Source of the DNA: Amycolatopsis rifamycinica
GTDB lineage: Bacteria > Actinomycetota > Actinomycetes > Mycobacteriales > Pseudonocardiaceae
Length of the DNA stretch: 64,000 nt
Reading direction: 5' to 3'
Assembly: GCF_000695625.1 (NCBI RefSeq)
Contig: NZ_JMQI01000011.1
Location: 62,001-126,000, forward strand
Position numbers and translations under genes: made by a program. Below, piece after piece: positions 55,591 through 63,151 of the stretch (positions are counted from its first letter, which is position 1; the number at the start of each line of letters is the position of its first letter). Below the pieces are notes generated by a model. It worked only from the letters and a program-made list of their open reading frames with translations. It searched no databases and had not been told where the DNA came from.

Positions 55591-57888
55591 TTAGTTCCTC
55601 CACTCCTTACCGCCAAGCTTCGGCTTCTTCTTCGGTTCTTGTTTCACGCCGCGCCTGGTGGCGATGTCGCGTTCAACGTCCCTCACGGGACGGCCGTACT
55701 TTTGGCGGGACTCTTCACGGGCCGTCGCACCGAAACCGGTCGGTTCTCGGGGCGGCATCGTGACGCCAGTAACCGGCACGCTGACACCTTCTGCCGTGGC
55801 GAGCCGCATCAAAACTTCAAAACGGCGCAGGTGCATGAAGTCGTCCTCGGTGACGCTGCGGCCGAACTGCCGGGCGAAGTGGCGGGCTTCGTCGGCCGAC
55901 GTCTGAAACACCACGGTTGACCGGGCGTTGTTTTGGGTTGCCTCTTGCAACTCACGGCTGAGCTGGTTCAAGAACTGGTGCGCCACGGTGACGGCCAGCC
56001 CCATGCTGCGGGCCTGGGCGAACATGTCGGCCGGGGAGATTGGCAGATTCAAGAAGTCCTGGAATTCGTCCAAATACAGCATGGTTGGATCGCGAGGATC
56101 AGCCGCTCCAGCCTGCACCGCACTCCAGATGGAGTTCAGGATCAAGCTACCGAGCAAGCCGGCCGTGTCCTTGCCTTCAGTGGCGCGTCCGAGGTTGACC
56201 AGCAGAATCTTCTTCTTCGCGATGACGTCGCGCAGGTTGATCGTGCTGGTGCTCTGCCCGATGATGTTGCGGATAGAACGCCGTGACGTCAGCTGCCAGA
56301 TCCGGTCGGTGATTGGCTTGAAGTACAGGTCACGCTGCGCACGGGGAAGGTTCGTAATCTCCTGCCACCACGTCGCCAGTTCCTCGACGTGCGACACGCC
56401 CCTAACGATCTCGTCCGAGAAGTCCACCTGGTCGACCCTCGGCACGCTCAAGGGGGCGATGTCCGCGAACGTCGCGCCCGCGATGTTCCGGCTCATCATC
56501 AGGGTGAGAATCAAGTGGTAGAAGCCCTGGCGAACCCGCACACCGCGTGCATCCTGCGGATAAAGGTGGTCGAAGAGCCGCTGGATGTCGGCCGCCACGA
56601 CGTACGGGCTGCCCTGCAGGATGTTGAAGCCGACGGGGTGATCGACGTCGGCCACGTCAACGAGCACGACGTCTTGAACGCGATGTTCTGGCACGAGCTG
56701 GAGCGCCGTGTTGAAGAGGTCGCCCTTCGATTCGATCAGCAGGACCCCGTGGCCGGCCGCCATGTCCTGCGCGATCAAGTTGCTGAGCAGCGCCGTCTTA
56801 CCTGAACCAGTTGGGCCGACCACCTGTAGGTGTTGGGCTGACTCCACCGGGGACAGCGCGAGCAACCGTTCCGCGCCAGGGAAGTTGGACCGGGCGATCA
56901 CCCGTCCGGCCTTTGGCACTGCGCCGGTCGGCGCAAGGTGACGGGTCCGGCTCTGTGGAAGTCCGGCGATATGCGGCGAACCCAGCGGCCACGAGATCAG
57001 GCCGCTCAACTCGTTCGCCGACAGCTGCGCGGGGAACACGAAGGGGGCGCTCGCTTCCTTGATGCGCCCGATTACGGTCTTCGTCGTGACGAGCCGCTTC
57101 TTGAAGCTGTTGTACGGGCTGCGCACGCTCGCCACGCTGGCCTTCACCTTGAAGAGCAGCTGGTCCGCCCGCTTCTTCGTGCTGGCCTTCGCGGCCACCC
57201 GGAGGACGCCGAGGAAGCTCGGTTGGTTGGCCCGCGCCTGGCGGTCGGCAAGCTCCGCCTTATCGGCCTCGCCGCTACCGGAGAGCACCTGAGCCAGAAG
57301 TCCGCTCTGACCAGCCTGAACGTGTCCACCTCGGGGAGGGCGTTCCTGGAGTGCCGGGCTGGTGACCCACTGGATGAGTAGCTTCTCCCCCGACTTCAGG
57401 CCCTGGAGGTTGGTCAAGATGCTCGCCGAGAGCGCCACGCTGTCGTTCACCTGCAAGCCGCGGAGCGGGTTGGTCTGGCCGATCTCGAGCGCGCTGGTGA
57501 AGTCGTAGGTCGCCTCCGCGGCCGGCGTCCCGTTCTTCGAGCCCTCCGGCGTCGCCGTGATGCCTGGGATCAAGGAGCGGAGCTGCGGCACGATGTACTC
57601 CGCGTACCCAGCGGGCACCTTCAAGCGGTGGCGGATGCCGAGCTCGTCGGCCCAGACCTCGAACACGATCGTCGGCACGCCGAGCAGGCGGCCGGGGCCT
57701 GTGCGCAGCGTGCCCGTGACCGAGGTCAGCCACGTCACGAGCTGATCGCCCGAGAGGTCGGTCGGGAAGGTCAGTACGTACGAGCGGTGCGGCTGGATGT
57801 TCTTCTTCATGTGCATACGTCCCACGAACAATGCGCCCGGAACGAGCGCCGCCAGAACAGAGGTGGTGTACAAAATCGTGGGACCCAT
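55591..57888 (-). CDS. VirD4/TraG-like coupling ATPase
   Basis: A 765-residue membrane-anchored ATPase. Residues 4-22 are a membrane segment. Residues 35-330 are an actinobacterial N-terminal region. Walker A is GPTGSGKT (358-365) and Walker B is MLYLDEFQDF; LLIESKGDLF and the TVAHQFLNQL segment place it among type IV coupling proteins. It would drive DNA transfer. The start codon lies inside a perfect inverted repeat, pointing to control of its translation or transcription. Confidence 0.88.
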   Translation of the reverse strand: MGPTILYTTSVLAALVPGALFVGRMHMKKNIQPHRSYVLTFPTDLSGDQLVTWLTSVTGTLRTGPGRLLGVPTIVFEVWADELGIRHRLKVPAGYAEYIVPQLRSLIPGITATPEGSKNGTPAAEATYDFTSALEIGQTNPLRGLQVNDSVALSASILTNLQGLKSGEKLLIQWVTSPALQERPPRGGHVQAGQSGLLAQVLSGSGEADKAELADRQARANQPSFLGVLRVAAKASTKKRADQLLFKVKASVASVRSPYNSFKKRLVTTKTVIGRIKEASAPFVFPAQLSANELSGLISWPLGSPHIAGLPQSRTRHLAPTGAVPKAGRVIARSNFPGAERLLALSPVESAQHLQVVGPTGSGKTALLSNLIAQDMAAGHGVLLIESKGDLFNTALQLVPEHRVQDVVLVDVADVDHPVGFNILQGSPYVVAADIQRLFDHLYPQDARGVRVRQGFYHLILTLMMSRNIAGATFADIAPLSVPRVDQVDFSDEIVRGVSHVEELATWWQEITNLPRAQRDLYFKPITDRIWQLTSRRSIRNIIGQSTSTINLRDVIAKKKILLVNLGRATEGKDTAGLLGSLILNSIWSAVQAGAADPRDPTMLYLDEFQDFLNLPISPADMFAQARSMGLAVTVAHQFLNQLSRELQEATQNNARSTVVFQTSADEARHFARQFGRSVTEDDFMHLRRFEVLMRLATAEGVSVPVTGVTMPPREPTGFGATAREESRQKYGRPVRDVERDIATRRGVKQEPKKKPKLGGKEWRN

Positions 57889-57921
57889 GCTGACTCATTT
57901 TCGCACGTCAGCATGGGTCCC
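57880..57921. promoter_or_regulatory. Perfect 15-bp inverted repeat over the ATPase start codon
   Basis: GGGACCCATGCTGAC (57880-57894) and GTCAGCATGGGTCCC (57907-57921) are exact complements with a 12-base spacer. The coupling ATPase ATG is bases 57886-57888. In minus-strand RNA the start would be paired in the 3' arm. It could be a terminator of the upstream genes, a translational switch, or an operator. Confidence 0.85.
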
Positions 57922-57939
57922 AGCGTTGTAGTTTCCGAC

Positions 57940-58098
57940 TTACCAGCGCGTGATTCGGTGGTAGATGAAGCCGATAATCAGCACAACGGCAAGCGCTGCG
58001 ATGAGGTAGGGGATCATCGGCTCCACCACGTCCCACAGCACCTTGACGGTCACGGCCGCCAGGAGCAGCAGCACAAGCGAACTACGCGCCTTCTTCAT
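57940..58098 (-). CDS. 52-residue two-helix membrane protein
   Basis: A short frame beginning MKKARSSLVLLLLAAVTVKV and ending FIYHRITRW. Two hydrophobic stretches are separated by DVVEPM, with positive residues at both ends. Its ATG overlaps the preceding gene by 17 bases, as expected in this packed operon. Probably a small transfer-apparatus membrane protein. Confidence 0.65.
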   Translation of the reverse strand: MKKARSSLVLLLLAAVTVKVLWDVVEPMIPYLIAALAVVLIIGFIYHRITRW

Positions 58099-58324
58099 CG
58101 CGATCCTCCGGGAAGATCACCACCTCCCTGGAGCGGTGCTCCTCGGCGACCGCCCGCATCTTGTTCATCACGGCGTACTTGTTGGTCGGCGTGCCCATCA
58201 GCAGCGGCGACACCTGGATGGACCGCCGCGTCGGCCGCGCGGGCGGCTTCATCAGGTAGCGCCACCCTCCAGCCAGTGCCACAGCCAGGAGCAGCAGGAG
58301 CGCCAAGACGACGAAGACGGTCAT
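58082..58324 (-). CDS. Small single-pass membrane protein
   Basis: An 80-residue protein with an N-terminal membrane helix (VFVVLALLLLLAVALAGGW) and a cytosolic tail rich in charged residues (EEHRSREVVIFPEDRDEEG). Spaced three bases from the upstream gene. Likely accessory to the conjugation machinery. Confidence 0.72.
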   Translation of the reverse strand: MTVFVVLALLLLLAVALAGGWRYLMKPPARPTRRSIQVSPLLMGTPTNKYAVMNKMRAVAEEHRSREVVIFPEDRDEEGA

Positions 58325-58327
58325 CTT

Positions 58328-58672
58328 CTACAGCCCTCCAAGCAGGCCGCCGAAGTTCCGCACCTCGCGGGCGGAGCCACGGACGTACTCCTGGACGATC
58401 GGGGCCAACGCCGTCGCGATGGTCGCGTCGTTCCCGGAGAGCTGCTGGTACAGCCCCATGACGTCGGCGACGTCGTACATGGTCTTCTCGGTGAACCGCT
58501 TGCGCAGCTCGCCCTCAAGGACCTTGATGTTGGCGTTCGCCACGGCTTCCGAGATGGCCATGTTGGTCCGGCGTTCCAGCGCGCGGTGTTCCCGCCGCTC
58601 CCCCGGCCACATCGGCCGAGAGGGCTCCTGTGAGCCGGAGTAGCCGCCGAAAATGCTGAGCTCGTTACTCAC
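58328..58672 (-). CDS. First gene of the transfer operon, unknown
   Basis: A 114-residue soluble helical protein (ISEAVANANIKVLEGELRKR; a Gly/Leu tail NFGGLLGGL). GGAAGGAAC precedes GTG 58672; the longer frame to 58705 has no signal. It heads the minus-strand series of small proteins, coupling ATPase and relaxation protein. Divergent from the DUF2690-like gene. Confidence 0.7.
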   Translation of the reverse strand: MSNELSIFGGYSGSQEPSRPMWPGERREHRALERRTNMAISEAVANANIKVLEGELRKRFTEKTMYDVADVMGLYQQLSGNDATIATALAPIVQEYVRGSAREVRNFGGLLGGL

Positions 58673-58756
58673 GGTGTTCCTTCCGTAGTGCAGTTGGACT
58701 AACAAGCACCACGGTGAATCACTCGAAAAGCGGTGTCACTGTCGCTGATCAAGGAG

Positions 58757-58795
58757 GTCATGACAACGACGGCTGTGTCATGTCGCCGTCATGAC
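58757..58795. promoter_or_regulatory. Three phased GTCATGAC sites
   Basis: GTCATGAC at 58757-58764, GTCATGTC at 58777-58784 and GTCATGAC at 58788-58795. The starts are 20 and 11 bp apart, close to two turns and one turn of helix. The last overlaps the ATG at 58791. Likely operators for the divergent pair of promoters. Confidence 0.65.
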
Positions 58796-59954
58796 ATACT
58801 GGTTCATGCACACTGTCGGCACAGGTGACGCCGGTAAGGAAGCAACGCGCGACGAGCTAGCCGACGCGATCAAGTCGATCATCGCGTCCAAAGAAGGACT
58901 GTCACTCTCAACTCTCACCGCGCACCCTCTGTTACTGGCGGCGCTGGGCGCGGCTACCCCGGAAGAGGCGCTAGAAGAGCTCACGCGGCTCGTCAAAGAG
59001 CTACCGGGCCCGCCCTTGAACCCGCTCATCATGAAGGCGTTCCGCGCTGGGCTGGCGATCGACTTCCCAGCCGGGGAGGGCAGCGAAGATCGGGTACGGC
59101 GCATGACGGCGTCGAAGGAGAAGGAGACCGCGTACGTCCCTAAGAGCCCACGTCAGGTGCGGCGCTACATGGAAGAGGGAGCGAAACTTCTTGCGGCGGC
59201 GATTCGGGCGCTCCCCCACAACCAACCCGCGCCAACACCGCCCTCACCAGCGGACATCGTGATGGCGAAGCTTCAAGAGGACAGTGGTGACACCTCTTAT
59301 GACATCACTGTCACGGCACCGCCGAGGCCAGTAGAACCGCATGTTCCACGACGCAGCCGGCGCTTGTGGTTGATTGGCGGCGGCATCGCCGCAACGGTCG
59401 TGTTGTTGTGGGCGGTGGTCTACGCCATCGTGAAGAACACTGACGAGAAGCCGACCACGATGCCGCCGACCGGCTCCACGGCCCCCGCGCCTGATCCGGT
59501 CTTGATGGCGAAATACGACGGCCACGACCCGCGCGGCTCCGAACCCGACGGAAGTCTTGGTATCCGATGCGCCGATCCGCCGCCGAGTGAAGCGGTCGAG
59601 GGCACGAGCACGCCGCCGGTCATCGGGCCGGAGGGGAAGCAGGTAGGCGTTCTTCACCTCCGCCGCTCGCCCTCATGTTCAACAATTTGGGCACGCGTCG
59701 TCTGGAACGACGACCTGGAGGCCACTTACAAGGTGCCGGACGGCTGGACATTGCACGTGGTCGTTCACCGCCCGTCGACACATACAGTGGTCGACGCAAC
59801 TGAGCCCGAGGCAGGAAAGCCGCCGAACGCTACTCCCATCCCATACGGGCTCAGCCGGATGCTCACCTCGCAGCCCGGGTGCATCTTCGCTGAGGCGTAC
59901 TTCACGAAGGACGCTTTGCGGACTTACACCGCCACGACCTCATGTGGAAGTTAG
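58791..59954 (+). CDS. Membrane protein with C-terminal DUF2690-like domain
   Basis: A 387-residue protein. Residues 15-145 are helical, with a segment (SPRQVRRYMEEGAKLLAAAI) like the DNA-binding-type modules of actinobacterial regulators. A membrane helix spans 191-214. The outer part (DPRGSEPDGSLGIRC, then a SPSCSTIWARVVW strand) matches DUF2690. It could sense an outside signal and act inside. ATG 58791 or 58806 may be used; three GTCATGAC sites overlap the start. Confidence 0.72.
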   Translation: MTYWFMHTVGTGDAGKEATRDELADAIKSIIASKEGLSLSTLTAHPLLLAALGAATPEEALEELTRLVKELPGPPLNPLIMKAFRAGLAIDFPAGEGSEDRVRRMTASKEKETAYVPKSPRQVRRYMEEGAKLLAAAIRALPHNQPAPTPPSPADIVMAKLQEDSGDTSYDITVTAPPRPVEPHVPRRSRRLWLIGGGIAATVVLLWAVVYAIVKNTDEKPTTMPPTGSTAPAPDPVLMAKYDGHDPRGSEPDGSLGIRCADPPPSEAVEGTSTPPVIGPEGKQVGVLHLRRSPSCSTIWARVVWNDDLEATYKVPDGWTLHVVVHRPSTHTVVDATEPEAGKPPNATPIPYGLSRMLTSQPGCIFAEAYFTKDALRTYTATTSCGS

Positions 59955-59960
59955 ATTTCC

Positions 59961-59988
59961 TTGACAAATAGTTGAAAACGTATATCAA
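59961..59988 (+). promoter_or_regulatory. Consensus-like promoter
   Basis: TTGACA (59961-59966) and TATCAA (59983-59988) with a 16-bp spacer, just after the DUF2690-like gene and upstream of the interrupted gene at 60093. Confidence 0.5.
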
Positions 59989-60019
59989 TGGTATTGTCGG
60001 ACCTGGCGCTTGAGTCGGC

Positions 60020-60073
60020 ACCAACATGACGCCCTGCTGATTAAAATAGTCGTCGGCGGCGCGTCATGTTGGT
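60020..60073. repeat. Perfect 13-bp inverted repeat, 28-bp spacer
   Basis: ACCAACATGACGC (60020-60032) and GCGTCATGTTGGT (60061-60073), between the promoter at 59961 and the AGGAGG of the next gene. The arms contain CATGAC, the core of the GTCATGAC sites. Operator pair or leader hairpin. Confidence 0.75.
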
Positions 60074-60092
60074 AAACTAGGAGGCTCGCGCC

Positions 60093-60578
60093 ATGACTCA
60101 CTCACGCGATGGTGATAGCTACACAGGAATGTTGGTCCGTGCACATTTCAAGCCTGGCCAGAAGGTTTATACGTTCAGCCCTTAATTTTCCCTTGCGGAT
60201 GTGCAGGCCGCTCTCTTCGAAAGCACCTACCGCAACCCGAAGCCATTGAGCGTCAGGATGCAGTTGGACGAGGTCGCCGACCTCGAAATCATCGTCACGT
60301 CGGTAGAACAAATCTACCAGCCGCAGGATGAAACGCCGGACCAAGCCCCATTCGCCTGCTTCGACGATCCGGACTGGTGCATCGAGGGTTGGATTCGCCA
60401 ATCTGGATTTGACCCGTTCGAGGGACCGCTCCGTGTCCGTCTGTACATCATGGTTGATGGCCAGAAGATCACCGAACCGGGATACTTCCAGCGCATCGTG
60501 AAGCCGCACCAGGGAGAGATCGAAGTCGTTGACTCCGTCATCCCTCCCAGTTCGCGACCGTCATCACACCCCGCCTGA
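60093..60578 (+). pseudogene. Unknown gene interrupted by an in-frame TAA
   Basis: AGGAGG (60079-60084) eight bases before ATG 60093 starts a frame that stops at TAA 60183-60185 after 30 codons (ends GQKVYTFSP). The same frame continues at once with FSLADVQAALFESTYRNPKP and runs to 60578, giving 161 codons in all. The downstream part is coherent and acidic and lacks its own ribosome binding site; a GTG at 60201 could restart. Either a nonsense mutation, readthrough, or sequence error. No family recognised. Confidence 0.65.
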
Positions 60579-60582
60579 CGGC

Positions 60583-60625
60583 GAAGAACACCACCGTGTC
60601 CGCCGTCGCACACGGGGTGTTCTTC
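60583..60625. terminator. Hairpin between convergent genes
   Basis: GAAGAACACC (60583-60592) and GGTGTTCTTC (60616-60625) with an inner GTGT/ACAC pair; it ends a few bases before the stop of the minus-strand gene at 60631. Serves both directions. Confidence 0.85.
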
Positions 60626-60630
60626 ATTTA

Positions 60631-61644
60631 TCAGCTAGGATAGTGCTTCTTGTTCCATTCACGGTACACCTCCTCCCAGGGAGGCGGTTTCATATCTCCA
60701 CGAGGTTCTGACCGGTACGTCCGACGAGTCGGATAAACGGTGAGACCTTGTGCGACTTCTGCGGAGTCTTGCGGCACGGTCCATTGACCGTGCGCGTTAG
60801 GTACCGGAACAATCGGACGGCACCCAGTCTCGATGTAGATATGATCCATCACGCCATGTTCAAAGTAGTCGAAGACAGTAACAACCAGAAATGCTGCACT
60901 GAACGGATTGGGTGGATTCGGATTCTCATAGGCGTCTGCCCACTCCTTAAGAGGGTGACCATATGCCCACTCAAACAGCGCACTTTCACCCGACCGCAGG
61001 AGATACTCCTGGCGGTCCAGCGTTCCAACGGGCGGCGGAACCGGGATATTCGATTCTCGCGGAATTAGCGGAGAGCTGCCCTCAATGAAATGAGCCTCGC
61101 CGTCGAGACGCACACGCGCCGTTCCTGCACCCTCGTTTACCAGCACCCCATTAATGCGAAACCACATGAACCAATTCTCATCACGCGGGAATACGAATGG
61201 CTCAGCAGGAGAGGCTTCCGCGCTTTGTGCCAGCGATCTATGGTGCCACAGGCGGAGTTCACCGCCGCCTGGCATCATACTGCGCGTCTCATCGATCAGA
61301 GCTGGCCACCGCGGTGCTTCCATTAGTGCCACCACTCTCGGCGCCCGCTCATCGACCCGAATCCGAGCCGACTCGACCACCGCTGAACGACTTGCGTCAA
61401 CAGAATCGCGGGCAGCTTCTACTGCTTCCGTCGCGGCCTTAGTTTGGTCTTGCGCAAGGTTGACCTGTCGACGCAGCAGCCACAACTGAACTAACGCGAA
61501 AACAACGAGGCCAACGTTTGCGACAGCTGCGATGAACGTACCGATCGAAGACAAGTTCTGTAGCACCACCGAAGGTTGACTTGGTGTTGGCACAGTCGGC
61601 GCTTGCTGTTGACCACTGAAGTAGAGGAGATCAAGGACAGTCAC
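60631..61644 (-). CDS. Membrane-anchored coiled-coil protein of the toxin operon
   Basis: A 337-residue protein with an N-terminal membrane helix (about residues 32-56, NLSSIGTFIAAVANVGLVVF), a coiled coil (NLAQDQTKAATEAVEAARDS) and a beta-rich C-terminal domain with many Trp and Pro. Starts at GTG overlapping the previous stop (GTGA). Fourth gene of the operon headed by the deaminase toxin. No known family. Confidence 0.7.
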   Translation of the reverse strand: MTVLDLLYFSGQQQAPTVPTPSQPSVVLQNLSSIGTFIAAVANVGLVVFALVQLWLLRRQVNLAQDQTKAATEAVEAARDSVDASRSAVVESARIRVDERAPRVVALMEAPRWPALIDETRSMMPGGGELRLWHHRSLAQSAEASPAEPFVFPRDENWFMWFRINGVLVNEGAGTARVRLDGEAHFIEGSSPLIPRESNIPVPPPVGTLDRQEYLLRSGESALFEWAYGHPLKEWADAYENPNPPNPFSAAFLVVTVFDYFEHGVMDHIYIETGCRPIVPVPNAHGQWTVPQDSAEVAQGLTVYPTRRTYRSEPRGDMKPPPWEEVYREWNKKHYPS

Positions 61645-62735
61645 GGCGTACCCGCATTCAATAGAGCAACCACTTCATCAATCAGCCGGTTGATCAGCAC
61701 CCGCGGCGGCATATCCTCGAAGTCCAGAATATCCTCGCGCTCTCGAATCATGCGGTGCAGAGCGTCGTCACCCTGACCTCGAAAGTCTTCTAGGCGTTTC
61801 ATGTACTTCTTGTCGGTTGCACTCCAACCGTACTGCTCGACCACGGATTTAAAGTTGCCCTTCCCAAAGATGGGTGGCACGTGATCGATAATCGCTCGCA
61901 GCAACGTGTGCGACGCGTAGGCATGCCCCAGTGCATAGTTCTCGTTCAGCTCGCGAAGCAACTGAAGGAACTTCTTCAAGTTCCACTTTGTAGCCGCTTG
62001 TGCGGACTCCAGCTTCTCAATCAGCGTTTGATCAACATAGCTCGGCCGCGACACGTCTATAGAAGCAAGGTTCGACTGGATAACAGCAGGCTTCTCCTCA
62101 TCGCCGCACGCAGCCACCCACGATATGACTCTACGTACATAATCGGCGATATCTTCAACTCCTCGAAATAACTTCAGCTCATCACGATGCAAAGCATAAT
62201 CGTCCCCGTCGGACTCCAAGTCAACCACTGGAACTGGCTCAATAAAAAGCCAACCTTCCATCAGCATCAAGTCATTGGGATCCAAAAAGTGCAGTCGCGC
62301 CTGGAGATCTCCTGAGGTGATGGTCACCTGCGAGACTTTCAGTGGATCAACCTCGGAATTGAGCATCCGGTCTACTAGCACGCGCAGAACACCTAGAAAT
62401 TCATTGGCAACTGGCACCAACTCGGGCAAGTGCAATGCAGCTGAGATCGCCAGGCAGACGTCATCATCGTCTGCAGGCTTGTCGATCTTATCAAAATCTA
62501 TTTCGGCGAGAATCCTATTATTGACTCCCACTAATCCGTACACGCTTCGACCGTAAACACTTCGGACCTTAGGGAGCGATTTAAGAACCTCAAGCGCGTC
62601 ACCGCCCGTCCTGCTGAAAACAGTGTCGACGTACTGCCAGGTAGGCCACACGCCGTACTCTTCTGCCGGTTTGACGATCACCCGAAGTAAGGACTCTTGC
62701 TCAGCAGAAAGTTCAGCAAACAAATCTACCGTCAT
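61641..62735 (-). CDS. Unknown protein of the toxin operon
   Basis: A 364-residue soluble protein. The C-terminal third (HTLLRAIIDHVPPIFGKG, then KRLEDFRGQGDDALH) resembles the helical C-terminal domain found on many uncharacterised bacterial proteins of mobile elements. The N-terminal part has a winged-helix-like start (FAELSAEQESLLRVIVKPAE). ATG overlaps the immunity-gene stop (ATGA) and sits in a GTCATGAC site. Confidence 0.7.
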   Translation of the reverse strand: MTVDLFAELSAEQESLLRVIVKPAEEYGVWPTWQYVDTVFSRTGGDALEVLKSLPKVRSVYGRSVYGLVGVNNRILAEIDFDKIDKPADDDDVCLAISAALHLPELVPVANEFLGVLRVLVDRMLNSEVDPLKVSQVTITSGDLQARLHFLDPNDLMLMEGWLFIEPVPVVDLESDGDDYALHRDELKLFRGVEDIADYVRRVISWVAACGDEEKPAVIQSNLASIDVSRPSYVDQTLIEKLESAQAATKWNLKKFLQLLRELNENYALGHAYASHTLLRAIIDHVPPIFGKGNFKSVVEQYGWSATDKKYMKRLEDFRGQGDDALHRMIREREDILDFEDMPPRVLINRLIDEVVALLNAGTP

Positions 62736-62738
62736 GAC
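62731..62738. promoter_or_regulatory. GTCATGAC at an internal start codon
   Basis: The palindrome GTCATGAC (62731-62738) contains the ATG of the 364-codon gene. It is the same word as the sites at 51748 and 58757-58795. It could be coincidence caused by the ATGA coupling. Confidence 0.3.
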
Positions 62739-63151
62739 AATGCGTCACTCTCCACGACACTCGGCCGCGTCCCAGCTACCAGAAACTCATGTAACCCGCG
62801 GCGCACGGTAGATATCGGGACTTCAGCGCTGGCCGGCACTTCGCTGTGGTTACCCATGTAGATGTAGTCAACCAAGGCGTCCGGGTCGCCGTCGCCGACG
62901 GTCCAGCCACCTTCGGTGCGGGAGGTGTACCCGATGAAGCCTTTCTCCTTGCCGAGGCCAACCTCAAGGGCAGGCGAGCGCTTCACACCGGAGAGGGCCA
63001 CCTGGATCATCGGCGGAGCCACGTTGTCGGCCGTCTCCGCGATGATGCGGTCGATCAGCTCGTCCAGCTCGGCGGCGGTGTTCACGCGGATCACGACATT
63101 GCCCTCGTCGTCCTTCGGCGTCTGGTCATACCAGATGTCGAGCGCTACCAC
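62732..63151 (-). CDS. Imm1-type immunity protein
   Basis: A 139-residue acidic protein with the Imm1 pattern (AELDELIDRI near the N-terminus, VGLGKEKGFIGYTSR in the middle, VPISTVRRGLHEFLVAGTRP at the end). Imm1 proteins neutralise toxins of polymorphic systems, especially deaminases and nucleases. GTG 63151 lies within the end of the toxin gene (7-base overlap), with GGGAGG upstream. Confidence 0.85.
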   Translation of the reverse strand: MVALDIWYDQTPKDDEGNVVIRVNTAAELDELIDRIIAETADNVAPPMIQVALSGVKRSPALEVGLGKEKGFIGYTSRTEGGWTVGDGDPDALVDYIYMGNHSEVPASAEVPISTVRRGLHEFLVAGTRPSVVESDALS

